In this document: positions 20,609-30,432 of the stretch, in pieces
Numbering within the stretch: the first letter of the stretch is position 1
Layout of the letters: every line of letters begins with the position of its first letter
Source: Pantoea rodasii
Lineage (GTDB): Bacteria > Pseudomonadota > Gammaproteobacteria > Enterobacterales > Enterobacteriaceae
NCBI RefSeq assembly: GCF_002095465.1
Contig: NZ_MLFP01000014.1
Span: 52,981-116,980 of the forward strand
DNA: 64,000 nt
Direction: 5' to 3'
Program-made: the position numbers and the translations under genes
Notes under the pieces: model-generated
Database searches by the model: none
The model's input: only the letters and a program-made list of their open reading frames with translations
What the model was told of the DNA's origin: nothing

Positions 20609-21649
20609 ATGGATGAGTTCAAACCGGAAGACGAGTTAAAACCTGATGCCAGTGACCGCCGACCCACGCGGCCTCGCAAAACGTCTTCTGCGCCGAAAGC
20701 GAAGGTACCGGTATCTCGTCAGCATATGATGATGGGAATCGGGATCCTGGTTCTATTGCTGGTGGTGCTGGGTATTGGTTCGGCATTAACCGGTCCGGAT
20801 GAGAAGAAACCCGCAGCGCCAACGGCCACCAATGGCAGCGTGGCGCCGACTTCCGCTGGCAGTGAAAAGAACATCGACCTTTCTGGCTCGACGTCCATGA
20901 GTGGCCAGCAAAACGCCGCGCCTTCAGCTGAAGGAAGTGCACCACAGACGCCAGCTGCATCATCCTCACCAGCAGGCAGCGACTCCAACGCGATTTCGAT
21001 GCCAGCGGTATCTTCAACGCCGACGCAAGCTGCACCTGTCGATACGCCAGCCAATCAGCAACGTGTGACGCTGCCGGGCGACCTCAACAGCGCGCTGAGC
21101 AACCAGCAAGGCCAGGTTGATAGTGCGGCGCAGGGTGCACAAGGCAACAGTTCATTGCCCACCGCACCCGCCACCGTCAGCGGCAATGGCAAGGCGATAA
21201 CGCCGCCTGCGATGCGTTCTGAAACACCAGCACGTACCAGCAACAACGGTACGCGTGAGACGCACAGCAACGCCACTACGCATAAAACGCCGGCTACCAC
21301 CAAACCGGCCGCCGTGGCGAAAGAGAATAAAACGCATACCACCGCGGCGCATAATCCGCCGGCTAGCGGCGGTAGCAGCACGTCATTGCCAGGCGGTGGC
21401 AGCTACACGCTGCAGCTGAGCGGTGCGTCGAAAGAAGAGAGCCTGAATGCCTGGGCGAAGAAACAAAATCTGAGCGGTTATCACGTGTATAAAACCACGC
21501 GTAACGGTCAGCCGTGGTACGTGTTGGTCAGTGGTGCATATGCCACGCCAGCCGATGCCAAGCGTGCAGTGGCGTCATTGCCTGCTGAAGTACGCGCGGC
21601 GAATCCGTGGGTAAAACCGTTGAGTCAGGTGAAGAAAGAAAGTCAGTAA
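20609..21649 (+). CDS. damX: DamX, SPOR-domain cell division protein (short linker form)
   Basis: The N-terminus MDEFKPEDELKPD and the single membrane helix (GIGILVLLLVVLGIGSAL, about 48-65) match DamX. The C-terminal SPOR domain (about 262-340, YTLQLSGASKEESLNAWAKK) binds denuded glycan at the septum. At 346 residues it is about 80 shorter than the E. coli protein. The acidic cytoplasmic stretch before the helix is largely missing, and the periplasmic linker is Ala/Ser/Thr/Pro rich. It lies between aroB and dam. Confidence 0.93.
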   Translation: MDEFKPEDELKPDASDRRPTRPRKTSSAPKAKVPVSRQHMMMGIGILVLLLVVLGIGSALTGPDEKKPAAPTATNGSVAPTSAGSEKNIDLSGSTSMSGQQNAAPSAEGSAPQTPAASSSPAGSDSNAISMPAVSSTPTQAAPVDTPANQQRVTLPGDLNSALSNQQGQVDSAAQGAQGNSSLPTAPATVSGNGKAITPPAMRSETPARTSNNGTRETHSNATTHKTPATTKPAAVAKENKTHTTAAHNPPASGGSSTSLPGGGSYTLQLSGASKEESLNAWAKKQNLSGYHVYKTTRNGQPWYVLVSGAYATPADAKRAVASLPAEVRAANPWVKPLSQVKKESQ

Positions 21650-21656
21650 TTGATGT

Positions 21657-21682
21657 GGGGCCGCCGTCACGCGGCCCCGTTT
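21657..21682 (+). terminator. Hairpin after damX
   Basis: GGGGCCGC/GCGGCCCC (21657-21664 with 21671-21678, loop CGTCAC) is followed by GTTT. The stem is strong and the T-run short, so it probably causes partial termination or RNA protection between damX and dam. Confidence 0.6.
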
Positions 21683-21745
21683 AAAGCGCAGAGCTGCTGT
21701 CGGTTCCACCACAGCCAATAATTAAGATGTAATAACCACGACAGC

Positions 21746-22558
21746 ATGAAGAAAAATCGCGCTTTCCTTAAATGGGCCGGAGGGAAATACCCACTGCTTG
21801 ACGATATCCGTCGTCATTTGCCACAAGGTGACTGTTTAATCGAACCTTTTGTGGGTGCCGGTTCCGTATTCCTCAACACCGATTATGATCGCTATCACCT
21901 GGCGGACATCAACGGTGACCTGATTAATCTCTACAACATCGTCAAAAACCGCACCGCCGAATTCATTGAAGACGCGCGGCAGCTGTTCACGCCTGAAGGT
22001 AACATCGCAGAGACCTACTACGCGCAACGGCTGGCATTTAATGCCAGTAAAGATGAATATCAGCGCGCACTGCTGTTTCTCTATCTCAATCGCCATGGTT
22101 ACAACGGTTTGTGCCGCTACAACCTGCGCGGTGAGTTTAATGTGCCTTTTGGCCGTTATCGCAAACCTTACTTCCCGGAAGCAGAGCTGTTGTGGTTTGC
22201 CGAACGGGCGCAAAAAGCGACCTTTGTCTGTGAATCGTACGATGTTACTCTGAACAACGCCCCTGCAGGCTCAGTGGTTTATTGCGATCCGCCCTATGCG
22301 CCGCTTTCGGCGACGGCGAACTTTACCGCTTACCACACCAACAGTTTTAGCCTGCGCGAGCAGCAACATTTGGCAGAGCTGGCCAATAAGCTGGCGTATG
22401 AAAACAGCATACCGGTGCTGATTTCCAACCACGACACGTTACTCACGCGTGAGTGGTATCAGAATGCGGTTTTACACGTAGTCAAAGCCCGGCGTTCCAT
22501 CAGCCGAAGCATAAGTGGTCGCACTCAGGTAGACGAACTGCTGGCGCTTTTCCGCTAG
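21746..22558 (+). CDS. dam: Dam DNA adenine methyltransferase (GATC)
   Basis: This 270-residue protein has the AdoMet motif [12 protein letters not shown] (about 7-18) and [11 protein letters not shown], and the catalytic DPPY (about 181, preceded by VVYC). It has the N-terminal target recognition features of Dam. It methylates adenine in GATC and so guides mismatch repair, replication timing and gene control. It is in the operon between damX and rpe, as in E. coli. Confidence 0.97.
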   Translation: MKKNRAFLKWAGGKYPLLDDIRRHLPQGDCLIEPFVGAGSVFLNTDYDRYHLADINGDLINLYNIVKNRTAEFIEDARQLFTPEGNIAETYYAQRLAFNASKDEYQRALLFLYLNRHGYNGLCRYNLRGEFNVPFGRYRKPYFPEAELLWFAERAQKATFVCESYDVTLNNAPAGSVVYCDPPYAPLSATANFTAYHTNSFSLREQQHLAELANKLAYENSIPVLISNHDTLLTREWYQNAVLHVVKARRSISRSISGRTQVDELLALFR

Positions 22559-22585
22559 CCTGTTTCGTCCGCGACCAACGCATTA

Positions 22586-22603
22586 CGCCAGCTTCGGCTG
22601 GCG
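22586..22603 (+). terminator. UUCG-capped hairpin between dam and rpe
   Basis: CGCCAGC-TTCG-GCTGGCG is a perfect 7-bp stem with the extra-stable TTCG loop. It ends 20 bases before the rpe start codon. No T-run follows, so it is more likely an RNA processing or stability element than a full terminator. Confidence 0.5.
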
Positions 22604-22623
22604 CACAAAATTGGGAGAATCGG

Positions 22624-23307
22624 ATGAAACAATTTTTACTGGCCCCTTCAATCCTTGCTGCTGACTTTGCTCGCCTGGGCGAAGATACCGCCAAAGCGCT
22701 GGCGGCAGGGGGTGATGTGGTTCATTTCGACGTGATGGATAACCACTATGTTCCCAATCTGACTATGGGTCCGATGGTGCTGAAAGCCTTACGTGATTAC
22801 GGCATCACTGCGCCGATTGATGTGCATCTGATGGTTAAACCGGTCGATGCGCTGATCCCCGAGTTCGCCAAAGCGGGCGCGACCTTCATTACCTTCCATC
22901 CTGAAGCCAGTGAGCACGTTGATCGCACGTTGCAACTGATTAAAGAGCACGGCTGTAAAGCGGGCCTGGTGTTCAATCCGGCCACGCCACTGGATTACCT
23001 CGACTACGTGATGGACAAGCTGGATATCATTCTGCTGATGTCAGTGAACCCTGGATTCGGTGGTCAATCCTTTATTCCCGGCACGCTGGACAAACTGCGT
23101 CAGGCACGTCGTTTGATCGATCAGAGCGGTTACAGCATCCGCCTGGAAGTGGACGGTGGCGTGAAGATCGACAACATTGGTCAGATTGCGGCAGCGGGCG
23201 CGGATATGTTTGTCGCGGGCTCGGCAATTTTCGGCCATCCGGATTACAAAAAAGTGATCGACGAAATGCGCGGCGAACTGGAGAAAGTTAATGGCTCATT
23301 TCACTGA
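22624..23307 (+). CDS. rpe: Ribulose-phosphate 3-epimerase
   Basis: This 227-residue TIM-barrel protein (225 in E. coli) shows [16 protein letters not shown], the metal-site histidine in [20 protein letters not shown] and [12 protein letters not shown]. It interconverts ribulose 5-phosphate and xylulose 5-phosphate. The longer open frame upstream overlaps dam and lacks similarity. GGGAG precedes the ATG at 22624. Its last 17 bases overlap gph, suggesting coupled translation. Confidence 0.97.
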   Translation: MKQFLLAPSILAADFARLGEDTAKALAAGGDVVHFDVMDNHYVPNLTMGPMVLKALRDYGITAPIDVHLMVKPVDALIPEFAKAGATFITFHPEASEHVDRTLQLIKEHGCKAGLVFNPATPLDYLDYVMDKLDIILLMSVNPGFGGQSFIPGTLDKLRQARRLIDQSGYSIRLEVDGGVKIDNIGQIAAAGADMFVAGSAIFGHPDYKKVIDEMRGELEKVNGSFH

Positions 23308-23968
23308 TATTCGTGCGCTGGCGTTTGATCTCGATGGCACGTTGGTTGACAGCGCACCGGGTCTGGCGCAGGCGATCGATCATGCTTTAGGCGATTTACA
23401 GCTGCCGCCTCCGGGCCTGGCGCTGGCCTCCACTTGGATTGGCAACGGCGCGGATGTGATGATGGCGCGTGCGCTGACCTGGGCATTAGGTCGCGAGCCG
23501 CACGCCGAAGAACAACGCGATGCGCGCACGCTGTTTGATAAGTACTACGCCGAAACGGTGGAAGCGGGCAGTACGCTGTTCCCGCAGGTCATTGAGACGC
23601 TAGCCGCGCTGCACGCCAAAGGCTTGCCGATGGCGATTGTCACTAACAAGCCGACGCCGTTTGTCGCACCTCTGCTGCAATCGCTGGGCATTGCCGATTT
23701 CTTCACGCTGATTATTGGCGGTGATGATGTGGTGGTGAAAAAGCCCCACCCGGCGGCGATCTTCCTTGTTCTGGGTCACTTTGGCGTGCTGCAGAAAGAA
23801 TTATTGTTTGTAGGCGATTCTCGTAATGATATTCATGCGGCTCAGGCCGCAGGCGTGCCGAATATCGGTATGACTTTCGGCTACAACTATGGCGAGCCAA
23901 TTGCCGCCAGCCAACCCGATTTAACTCTCGATACTTTTAGCGAACTTTTGCCCGCTCTCGGGCTGTAA
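23291..23968 (+). CDS. gph: Phosphoglycolate phosphatase (HAD superfamily)
   Basis: HAD motif I is [14 protein letters not shown] (about 11-24), motif II is IVTNKPTPF, the conserved lysine is in VVKKPHP, and motif IV is [10 protein letters not shown]. It removes 2-phosphoglycolate made during DNA end repair. At 225 residues it is shorter than E. coli Gph (252): an internal stretch near residue 75 and the tail after LLPALGL are missing. It overlaps rpe by 17 bases and is followed by trpS 15 bases on. Confidence 0.94.
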   Translation: MAHFTDIRALAFDLDGTLVDSAPGLAQAIDHALGDLQLPPPGLALASTWIGNGADVMMARALTWALGREPHAEEQRDARTLFDKYYAETVEAGSTLFPQVIETLAALHAKGLPMAIVTNKPTPFVAPLLQSLGIADFFTLIIGGDDVVVKKPHPAAIFLVLGHFGVLQKELLFVGDSRNDIHAAQAAGVPNIGMTFGYNYGEPIAASQPDLTLDTFSELLPALGL

Positions 23969-23983
23969 TTATCAGGATATAAC

Positions 23984-24988
23984 ATGAGCAAACCCATCGT
24001 TTTCAGCGGCGCCCAGCCTTCCGGTGAACTGACCATTGGCAACTATATGGGTGCGCTGCGTCAGTGGGTGCAGATGCAGGATGATTTCCACTGCATTTAC
24101 TGCATCGTCGATCTGCACGCCATCACCGTTCGTCAGGATCCTGTTGCGCTGCGCAAAGCCACGCTGGATACCTTAGCGTTGTACCTTGCCTGCGGTATCG
24201 ATCCGGCAAAAAGCACCATCTTTGTTCAGTCGCATGTGCCAGAGCACGCGCAGCTGAGCTGGGTGCTGAACTGCTACACCTATTTTGGTGAGCTGAGCCG
24301 TATGACGCAGTTCAAGGATAAGTCCGCGCGTTATTCTGAGAACATCACCGCTGGCTTGTTCGATTACCCGGTGCTGATGGCGGCCGATATTCTGCTGTAT
24401 CAGACCAATCAGGTACCGGTGGGCGAAGATCAGAAGCAGCACCTGGAACTGAGCCGCGATATCGCTGGCCGTTTCAACGCGCTGTATGGCGATGTGTTCA
24501 AAATCCCTGAGCCGTTTATTCCAAAGTCAGGCGCACGCGTGATGTCGCTGCTGGAGCCGACCAAGAAGATGTCGAAGTCGGATGACAATCGCAACAACGT
24601 GATCGGCCTGCTGGAAGACACCAAAGCGGTAGTGAAGAAGATCAAACGCGCGGTCACCGATTCCGCCGAGCCGCCAGTGGTGCGTTACGACGTGAAAGAA
24701 AAAGCCGGTGTCTCTAACCTGCTGGATATCCTGTCTGGTGTCACCGGTAAGTCGATTCCGCAGCTGGAGCAGGAGTTCGAAGGCAAGATGTATGGCCACC
24801 TGAAAGGCGAAGTGGCGGAAGCGGTTTCCGGCATGCTGACTGAGCTGCAGGAGCGTTATCATCGATTCCGTAACGACGAAGCGTTCCTTAATCAGGTCAT
24901 GCGTGAAGGTGCCACCAAAGCGCGTGCGCAGGCGCAGGAAACGCTGAAGAAAGTCTATGAAGCGGTGGGCTTTGTGGCTCAGCCTTAA
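23984..24988 (+). CDS. trpS: Tryptophanyl-tRNA synthetase
   Basis: The 334 residues equal the family size. The class I signatures are TIGNYMG (HIGH variant, about 18) and KKMSKSDD (about 195). It charges tRNA-Trp. It is the last gene of the aroK operon, and its stop is followed within about 20 bases by an intrinsic terminator. Confidence 0.98.
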   Translation: MSKPIVFSGAQPSGELTIGNYMGALRQWVQMQDDFHCIYCIVDLHAITVRQDPVALRKATLDTLALYLACGIDPAKSTIFVQSHVPEHAQLSWVLNCYTYFGELSRMTQFKDKSARYSENITAGLFDYPVLMAADILLYQTNQVPVGEDQKQHLELSRDIAGRFNALYGDVFKIPEPFIPKSGARVMSLLEPTKKMSKSDDNRNNVIGLLEDTKAVVKKIKRAVTDSAEPPVVRYDVKEKAGVSNLLDILSGVTGKSIPQLEQEFEGKMYGHLKGEVAEAVSGMLTELQERYHRFRNDEAFLNQVMREGATKARAQAQETLKKVYEAVGFVAQP

Positions 24989-25006
24989 TCAGCTGTCTGA
25001 CCTAAG

Positions 25007-25038
25007 AACGGCGAGTTGTCATGACTCGCCGTTTTTTT
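25007..25038 (+). terminator. Intrinsic terminator after trpS
   Basis: AACGGCGAGT (25007-25016) pairs with ACTCGCCGTT (25024-25033) and runs into seven T. It ends the aroK-trpS operon just before the convergent cysG stop. Confidence 0.92.
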
Positions 25039-25042
25039 ATGT

Positions 25043-26407
25043 TTAAAACCAGCGTAACTGATGGCGCAGGCTAACCACGCGCCCGACGATAATCAGCGCT
25101 GGACTGGCAAACTGCTGTGCCAGCGAACTGAGTTCAGCCAGCGTCGCGGTTTCGACGCGTTGATCGGGTGTGGTGCCGTTTTGCACAATCGCCACCGGCA
25201 TCGCCGCATCCATGCCGTGCTGCAACAGCTGGCGCTGGATCTCGGGTGCCTGATTCAGCCCCATATAGAACACCAGCGTTTGCTGCTCTGCCGCCAGCTT
25301 CTGCCATTCAATCTCACCCTGCTGTTGCAGATGGCCGGTGACAAAACGCACGCTCTGGGCGTGATCGCGGTGCGTCAGTGGAATACCGCTGTAAGCGGCA
25401 CATCCGGATGCGGCAGTGATACCCGGCACCACGCTGAACGGAATGTTGTGCTGCGCCAGGATCTCCAGCTCCTCACCGCCACGGCCAAAAATAAACGGAT
25501 CGCCGCCTTTTAGCCGCACCACGCGTTTGCCGCTCTGCGCTTGTTCCAGCAGCAGCTGATTAATTTGCGACTGCGGTACGCAGTGATGACCGGCCTGTTT
25601 ACCGACGAAGATGCGTTCTGCGTCGCGGCGTACCAGGTTGAGAATCGGTTCGGACACCAGGCGGTCATACACCACCACATCGGCCTGTTGGATACACTGC
25701 AAACCTTTCAGCGTCAGTAATCCGGCATCCCCCGGACCTGCGCCCACCAGCACCACTTCACCTTGCTGAGACAGCGGCGCATCAAATAAGCTATCAACGA
25801 TATGATCGGCGCGTGGCTGGTCACCATTGGCCAGCGTTTGCGCCAGACGATCGCTGGCAAAGAAGCGTTCCCAAAATGCCCGGCGCTGCCCCATGCTCGC
25901 AAATGTCTGCTTCACCCGATTGCGTAGCGATCCGGCGAGTGAAGCCAGCTGACCCAGATGCTGTGGCAGCATCGCTTCCAGCTTCTCACGCATCAGGCGC
26001 GCCAACACCGGCGCGCGGCCACCGGATGACACCGCAATCATCAGCGGGGAGCGATCGACAATCGACGGCATGATAGCGCTGGCTTCCTGCGGTGCATCTA
26101 CCAGATTGCAGAAGATGCGACGCGCTTCTGCGGCATCGCCCACTTGCTGATTCACCGCGTCATCATCGGTGGCGGCAATCACCAGCCAGCAGCCTTCCAG
26201 CCAGCACTCCTCAAAGGTGCCGGATATGAGGTGCAACTTTCCCTGCTCGGCCCACTGCTGAAATACAGGGGAGAAATCCAGTGCGCCGACGTGCAAATCG
26301 GCACCGGCATCCAGCAGCAGGCGCGCTTTGCGTTCTGCTACATCACCGCCGCCGACCAGTAAACAACGTTTGCCCTGCAGGCGGCAAAACAGCGGGAAAT
26401 AGTCCAT
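25043..26407 (-). CDS. cysG: Siroheme synthase CysG (trifunctional)
   Basis: This 454-residue protein fuses two modules. The N-terminal half (about 1-205) is the NAD-dependent precorrin-2 dehydrogenase/ferrochelatase ([14 protein letters not shown]). The C-terminal half is uroporphyrinogen-III C-methyltransferase ([29 protein letters not shown]). Siroheme is the cofactor of the NirB nitrite reductase encoded just upstream, which explains the nirBDC-cysG grouping. A hairpin separates it from nirC. Confidence 0.97.
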   Translation of the reverse strand: MDYFPLFCRLQGKRCLLVGGGDVAERKARLLLDAGADLHVGALDFSPVFQQWAEQGKLHLISGTFEECWLEGCWLVIAATDDDAVNQQVGDAAEARRIFCNLVDAPQEASAIMPSIVDRSPLMIAVSSGGRAPVLARLMREKLEAMLPQHLGQLASLAGSLRNRVKQTFASMGQRRAFWERFFASDRLAQTLANGDQPRADHIVDSLFDAPLSQQGEVVLVGAGPGDAGLLTLKGLQCIQQADVVVYDRLVSEPILNLVRRDAERIFVGKQAGHHCVPQSQINQLLLEQAQSGKRVVRLKGGDPFIFGRGGEELEILAQHNIPFSVVPGITAASGCAAYSGIPLTHRDHAQSVRFVTGHLQQQGEIEWQKLAAEQQTLVFYMGLNQAPEIQRQLLQHGMDAAMPVAIVQNGTTPDQRVETATLAELSSLAQQFASPALIIVGRVVSLRHQLRWF

Positions 26408-26418
26408 CGCTCATCCTC

Positions 26419-26441
26419 AAAAAAGCCCGCAATCTGCGGGC
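26419..26441 (-). terminator. Hairpin between nirC and cysG
   Basis: On the minus strand GCCCGC/GCGGGC (26436-26441 with 26425-26430, loop of 5) is followed by six T. It has the form of an intrinsic terminator placed about 12 bases before the cysG start. Its likely role is to lower cysG expression relative to nirBDC. Confidence 0.75.
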
Positions 26442-26449
26442 TCAAAACG

Positions 26450-27253
26450 TTAAACAGATTTAAGCGCAGTGGCTTGTGTCGCCACTTGCGGTCGCTGAGC
26501 CTGTGGCGTGGCGTACCAATAACCCAGGCCCATCAATATCATCCCGGAGAACATGTTACCCAGCGTCACCCACAACAGATTGTGGCCGATGCCGCTCAAG
26601 GTCAGATCGGCATTATGCTGACCAAACCACGACAGTGCAAAGACCGTCATGTTCGCGACGGAGTGTTCGTAGCCAGAAGCGATAAACGCCAACAGGCACC
26701 ACCAGATGGCAATGAACTTCGCCGTGCCTTCAGTGCGCACCGCCATCCAGATCGCCAGACACACCAGCCAGTTACACAGCGCACCTTTAAAGAACAGCGC
26801 CATCGCCGGTTGGGTAGTTTTCGCCAGCGCTGCGCTATGAATCAAGGCGCTGGCATTCGGCAGCATCGCACCTGCCGCGTAGTAATAGAGCAGGGCGACA
26901 AATACAGAGCCGATCAGATTGCCCAGCCAGGTTTGTGGCAGCACGCACCACATCTGGCCCTGGCTAATGGTGCCCGCTTTAACGCCGACGGTGAGGAACA
27001 GGGTGTGACCAGTAAACAGTTCTGATCCCGCAATGATCACCAGCGTCAGGGCGATACCAAAGGTGGCTCCCATCAATAGCGGACGGTAAGCCGGATCGAC
27101 CAGATTGCCGAGGGTGAATATCAGAATGATGGCGAGGCCCACATAAGCGCCCGCCATCGCCGAGCTGATCCAGAAGGCGAGCGGGCTGTGCTGCGCGGTA
27201 CGCACAATGCGTGCTGCGTTGTTGGCGCAGGTGTTCAGGGTGTCAGTAAACAT
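26450..27253 (-). CDS. nirC: NirC nitrite/formate-family channel
   Basis: This 267-residue formate-nitrite transporter has six or more hydrophobic helices, among them AYVGLAIILIFTLGNLV and GIALTLVIIAGSELFTGHTLF. The family motif GSELFTGH (about 75) lines the pore. It imports nitrite for NirBD. It lies 30 bases after nirD on the same strand and upstream of cysG. Confidence 0.95.
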   Translation of the reverse strand: MFTDTLNTCANNAARIVRTAQHSPLAFWISSAMAGAYVGLAIILIFTLGNLVDPAYRPLLMGATFGIALTLVIIAGSELFTGHTLFLTVGVKAGTISQGQMWCVLPQTWLGNLIGSVFVALLYYYAAGAMLPNASALIHSAALAKTTQPAMALFFKGALCNWLVCLAIWMAVRTEGTAKFIAIWWCLLAFIASGYEHSVANMTVFALSWFGQHNADLTLSGIGHNLLWVTLGNMFSGMILMGLGYWYATPQAQRPQVATQATALKSV

Positions 27254-27283
27254 AGTGACGTCTCATAAAGTAAAGGAATTCGG

Positions 27284-27610
27284 TCAGGCGAACACTTCGA
27301 CCCATTGATTGCTGACGCGCACCGCATAGCTCGCTACAGAATGGGTGGCATCCTCCAGGCAAAAGCCGTCACTCAGGCGGAAGCGCTGTTTCTTCAACGG
27401 GCTCGCCACCCACAGCGCGTGCTGGTGTTCTGCAATCAGGCCGCGCGATAACACGCTGGCTTCGGAAAAAGGGTCGATGTTGCTTAAGGCGTAAAGCTGC
27501 TCATCGTCACGCGGGCGGAAGATGGCAATCTGCTGGCCATTGATCAGTGCACAGACGCCGGTCGCCGGCAGGATTTGGTTGAGTTCACATACGGAATACC
27601 ACTGGCTCAT
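27284..27610 (-). CDS. nirD: Nitrite reductase (NADH) small subunit
   Basis: This 108-residue protein has the Rieske-like fold but without cluster cysteines, as is usual for enterobacterial NirD. SNIDPFSEASVLSRGLI and WVASPLKKQRFRLSDG are the family signatures. Partner of NirB. Its start codon overlaps the nirB stop (27607-27610), so the two are coupled. Confidence 0.95.
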   Translation of the reverse strand: MSQWYSVCELNQILPATGVCALINGQQIAIFRPRDDEQLYALSNIDPFSEASVLSRGLIAEHQHALWVASPLKKQRFRLSDGFCLEDATHSVASYAVRVSNQWVEVFA

Positions 27611-30147
27611 GCGTCGATCTCCTCAATCTGGCTGATGGCAATGCGCTCGGCAGGACGCGCCGGACGATGCTGATCGCGCTGGGCAACGTGTTGTACCAGC
27701 GGGTCACGCTGTTCGCTATTGATAAAGGTGCTGAAGTGAATTTGCTGCCGGGGATCGTTCACTGTCGCAGCCCATTCGCATTCAACTTCAGCGCGCAGGC
27801 GCGCCAGTTCAGTTTCCAGCTGCGCGTTGAGGTTGAGTTTGTCGTCAACAATCACGCTGCGCAGATAGTCGATGCCGCCTTCCATATTTTCCAGCCACAG
27901 TGAGGTGCGCTGCACACGATCGCCGGTGCGGATATAGAACATCATGAAGCGGTCGAGGTAGGTGAGCAGGGTGTCGCGATCCAGATCCGCCGCCAGCAAA
28001 TCGGCGTGGCGCGGCTTCATGCCACCGTTGCCGCACACGTACAGGTTCCAGCCCTTTTCCGTGGCAATGATGCCGACGTCTTTGCCCTGCGCTTCCGCGC
28101 ATTCACGCGTGCAGCCAGAAACGCCAAACTTCATTTTGTGTGGGGTGCGAATGCCTTTGTAGCGGTTCTCCAGCTCGATGCCGAAGCCAAGGCTGTCACC
28201 CACACCGAAACGGCACCAGCTGCTGCCAACGCAGGTTTTCGCCATGCGTAGCGCTTTGGCATACGCCTGGCCGGTTTCAAACCCGGCATCAATCAGCTGG
28301 GACCAGATGGCGGGTAGATCGTCGCGCTGGGCACCGAACAGGCCAATGCGCTGTGAACCGGTGATTTTGGTGTAGAGATTGAACTCACGTGCGACGGCGC
28401 CAATGGCCATCAAACCTTCTGGCGTGATTTCGCCACCGGCGGAGCGCGGGATCACCGAGTAAGTGCCATCTTTCTGGATATTGCCGAGGAACAGGTCATT
28501 ACTGTCTTGCAACGGCGCGAGCTGCGGCTTGAGGACATAATCGTTCCAGCACGAGGCGAGCAGTGAAGCTACCGTGGGCTTGCACACCTCACAGCCGTAA
28601 CCCTGACCGTATTTCGTCAGCAGCGCATCAAAGGATGTGATCTCTTCGACGCGAATCAGGTGATACAACTCCTGGCGCGAATAAGGCAGGTGCTCGCACA
28701 GGTGGTTGTTAACTTCGATACCCTGGCGACTCAACTCCGCGTTAAGCACTTGAGTGATCAGCGGGACACATCCGCCGCAGCCGCTACCCGCGCGGGTTTC
28801 ACTTTTCAGCATTGCGACGGTGTGACAACCGCCCTGAACGGCTTTGACGATATCGCCTTTACTGACATCAAAGCAGGAGCAAATCTGCGCGCTGTCTGGC
28901 AGTGCATCCACGCCCAATACCGGTTTCTCACCGCTGCCTGCGGGCAGAATCAGCATTTCTGGGTGCTCGGGCAGTGCGATATTATTCAGCGCCAGCTGCA
29001 GCAGATTGCCGTAATCGCTGGTATCGCCGACTAATACCGCGCCGAGCAGCGTGCGGTTGTCTTCACTGACAATCAGGCGTTTGTAGATGTGTTTCTGTTC
29101 ATCGAGCCAGATGTAACTCCGCGCACCCGGCGTGCGGCCATGCGCATCGCCAATGCCACCGACATCCACGCCCAGCAGCTTGAGTTTGGCGCTCATGTCG
29201 GCACCGGAAAAGGCGCTGTCCCGCCCCAGCAACGCATCGCTGGCGACCTGTGCCATTTTGTAGCCCGGCGCCACTAAGCCGAACAGCCGGTTCTGCCAGG
29301 CGGCGCATTCACCGACCGCATAAATCGCCGGATCGCGGGTTTGGCAGCGGTCGTCAATGGTGATACCGCCGCGCTGGCCGATTTCCAGCCCACACTGTTT
29401 TGCCAGTTTGTCCTGCGGACGAATACCGGTAGAGAACACGATGAAATCCACCTCCAACGCGCTGCCATCGGCGAATTCCAGCGTCTTACCGCCTTTGGCG
29501 TGATGCACAATTTGCTGAGTGTTTTTGCCGGTGTGCACGGTCACGCCCATTTGCTCAATCTTGCGACGCAACTGATCGCCGCCTTGCACATCCAGCTGTT
29601 CTGCCATCAATCCCGGCGCAAACTCAATAACGTGGGTTTCGATGCCGAGATTTTTTAGCGCACCTGCCGCTTCAAGGCCGAGCAGACCGCCGCCAATCAC
29701 TGCGCCACGTTTTGTACGGCGTGCGCAGGCTTCAATAGCGTTGAGATCTTCGATGGTGCGATAGACAAAGCAGTCGCTGCCTTCGGAACCTTTGATCGGC
29801 GGTATCCACGGGTAAGAACCGGTGGCGAAAATCAGCGTGTCGTAATGCACTGCGCGACCGGTATTAGAGTGAATCAGTTTTTCATCGCGGTTGATGGTGA
29901 TAGCCCGTTCACCGATCAGCAGCTTCACCTGATGTTTTTCGTAGTAGCCGGGACGCACCAGTGACAGTTCTTCAGCGGTGTGATGGGAGAAGTAGGCGGA
30001 AAGGTGGACGCGGTCATAGGCGACGCGCGGTTCTTCACAAAAGACGGTAATGGCAAATTGGTCGGGCTCGGCTTTGTCGATCAGTTCTTCTATAAAGCGG
30101 TGGCCGACCATGCCGTTGCCAATAATCACGACACTGTGCTTGCTCAT
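27607..30147 (-). CDS. nirB: Nitrite reductase (NADH) large subunit
   Basis: This 846-residue protein (847 in E. coli) has these domains in order: FAD/NAD-binding (VVIIGNGMVGHRF at the N-terminus, VIGGGLLGLEAAGAL), a BFD-type [2Fe-2S] site (CSCFDV...GSGCGGC, CEVC), and the nitrite reductase half with siroheme/[4Fe-4S] cysteines (CVGSSWC, CTRECAEAQGKDVG). It reduces nitrite to ammonium with NADH. The start at 30147 (MSKHSVVIIGNG) is preferred over an upstream in-frame ATG, which would overlap the predicted transcription start. FNR and NarL/NarP sites lie just upstream. Confidence 0.97.
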   Translation of the reverse strand: MSKHSVVIIGNGMVGHRFIEELIDKAEPDQFAITVFCEEPRVAYDRVHLSAYFSHHTAEELSLVRPGYYEKHQVKLLIGERAITINRDEKLIHSNTGRAVHYDTLIFATGSYPWIPPIKGSEGSDCFVYRTIEDLNAIEACARRTKRGAVIGGGLLGLEAAGALKNLGIETHVIEFAPGLMAEQLDVQGGDQLRRKIEQMGVTVHTGKNTQQIVHHAKGGKTLEFADGSALEVDFIVFSTGIRPQDKLAKQCGLEIGQRGGITIDDRCQTRDPAIYAVGECAAWQNRLFGLVAPGYKMAQVASDALLGRDSAFSGADMSAKLKLLGVDVGGIGDAHGRTPGARSYIWLDEQKHIYKRLIVSEDNRTLLGAVLVGDTSDYGNLLQLALNNIALPEHPEMLILPAGSGEKPVLGVDALPDSAQICSCFDVSKGDIVKAVQGGCHTVAMLKSETRAGSGCGGCVPLITQVLNAELSRQGIEVNNHLCEHLPYSRQELYHLIRVEEITSFDALLTKYGQGYGCEVCKPTVASLLASCWNDYVLKPQLAPLQDSNDLFLGNIQKDGTYSVIPRSAGGEITPEGLMAIGAVAREFNLYTKITGSQRIGLFGAQRDDLPAIWSQLIDAGFETGQAYAKALRMAKTCVGSSWCRFGVGDSLGFGIELENRYKGIRTPHKMKFGVSGCTRECAEAQGKDVGIIATEKGWNLYVCGNGGMKPRHADLLAADLDRDTLLTYLDRFMMFYIRTGDRVQRTSLWLENMEGGIDYLRSVIVDDKLNLNAQLETELARLRAEVECEWAATVNDPRQQIHFSTFINSEQRDPLVQHVAQRDQHRPARPAERIAISQIEEIDA

Positions 30148-30171
30148 GCTTGCCTCAAAAATTGCGGTATC

Positions 30172-30248
30172 TGCGCACACGATAGCGCGCTATATCACGC
30201 GCTTATTGATGCACATCAAGCACACCGCCATATACCTATTTAGAGGTA
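30172..30248 (-). promoter_or_regulatory. nirB promoter with FNR and NarL/NarP sites
   Basis: A perfect FNR box, TTGAT-GCAC-ATCAA, lies at 30206-30219. A perfect 7-2-7 NarL/NarP pair, TACCTAT-TT-AGAGGTA, lies at 30233-30248. The two centres are 28 bases apart, the same as the -41.5 and -69.5 arrangement known for E. coli nirB. Counting back places the start near 30171, with TATCGT (30184-30179, minus strand) as the -10. This predicts induction without oxygen, boosted by nitrate or nitrite. Confidence 0.9.
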
Positions 30249-30432
30249 TGTAACTGATTTTAAAAGAAAATGGTAAGTGTCTTATTTGGTTGGATATTGT
30301 GCAGCGTCGGTCATTATCGATTTCACCGTGAAATGTCACTCGGGGCCGCCGATGATGACCCCGAAAACCTATGAGGCTGACTGACGGATTTTCGTGCTAG
30401 CTTAACTTGTTGCTTTGAAACAGGAGGAAGGC

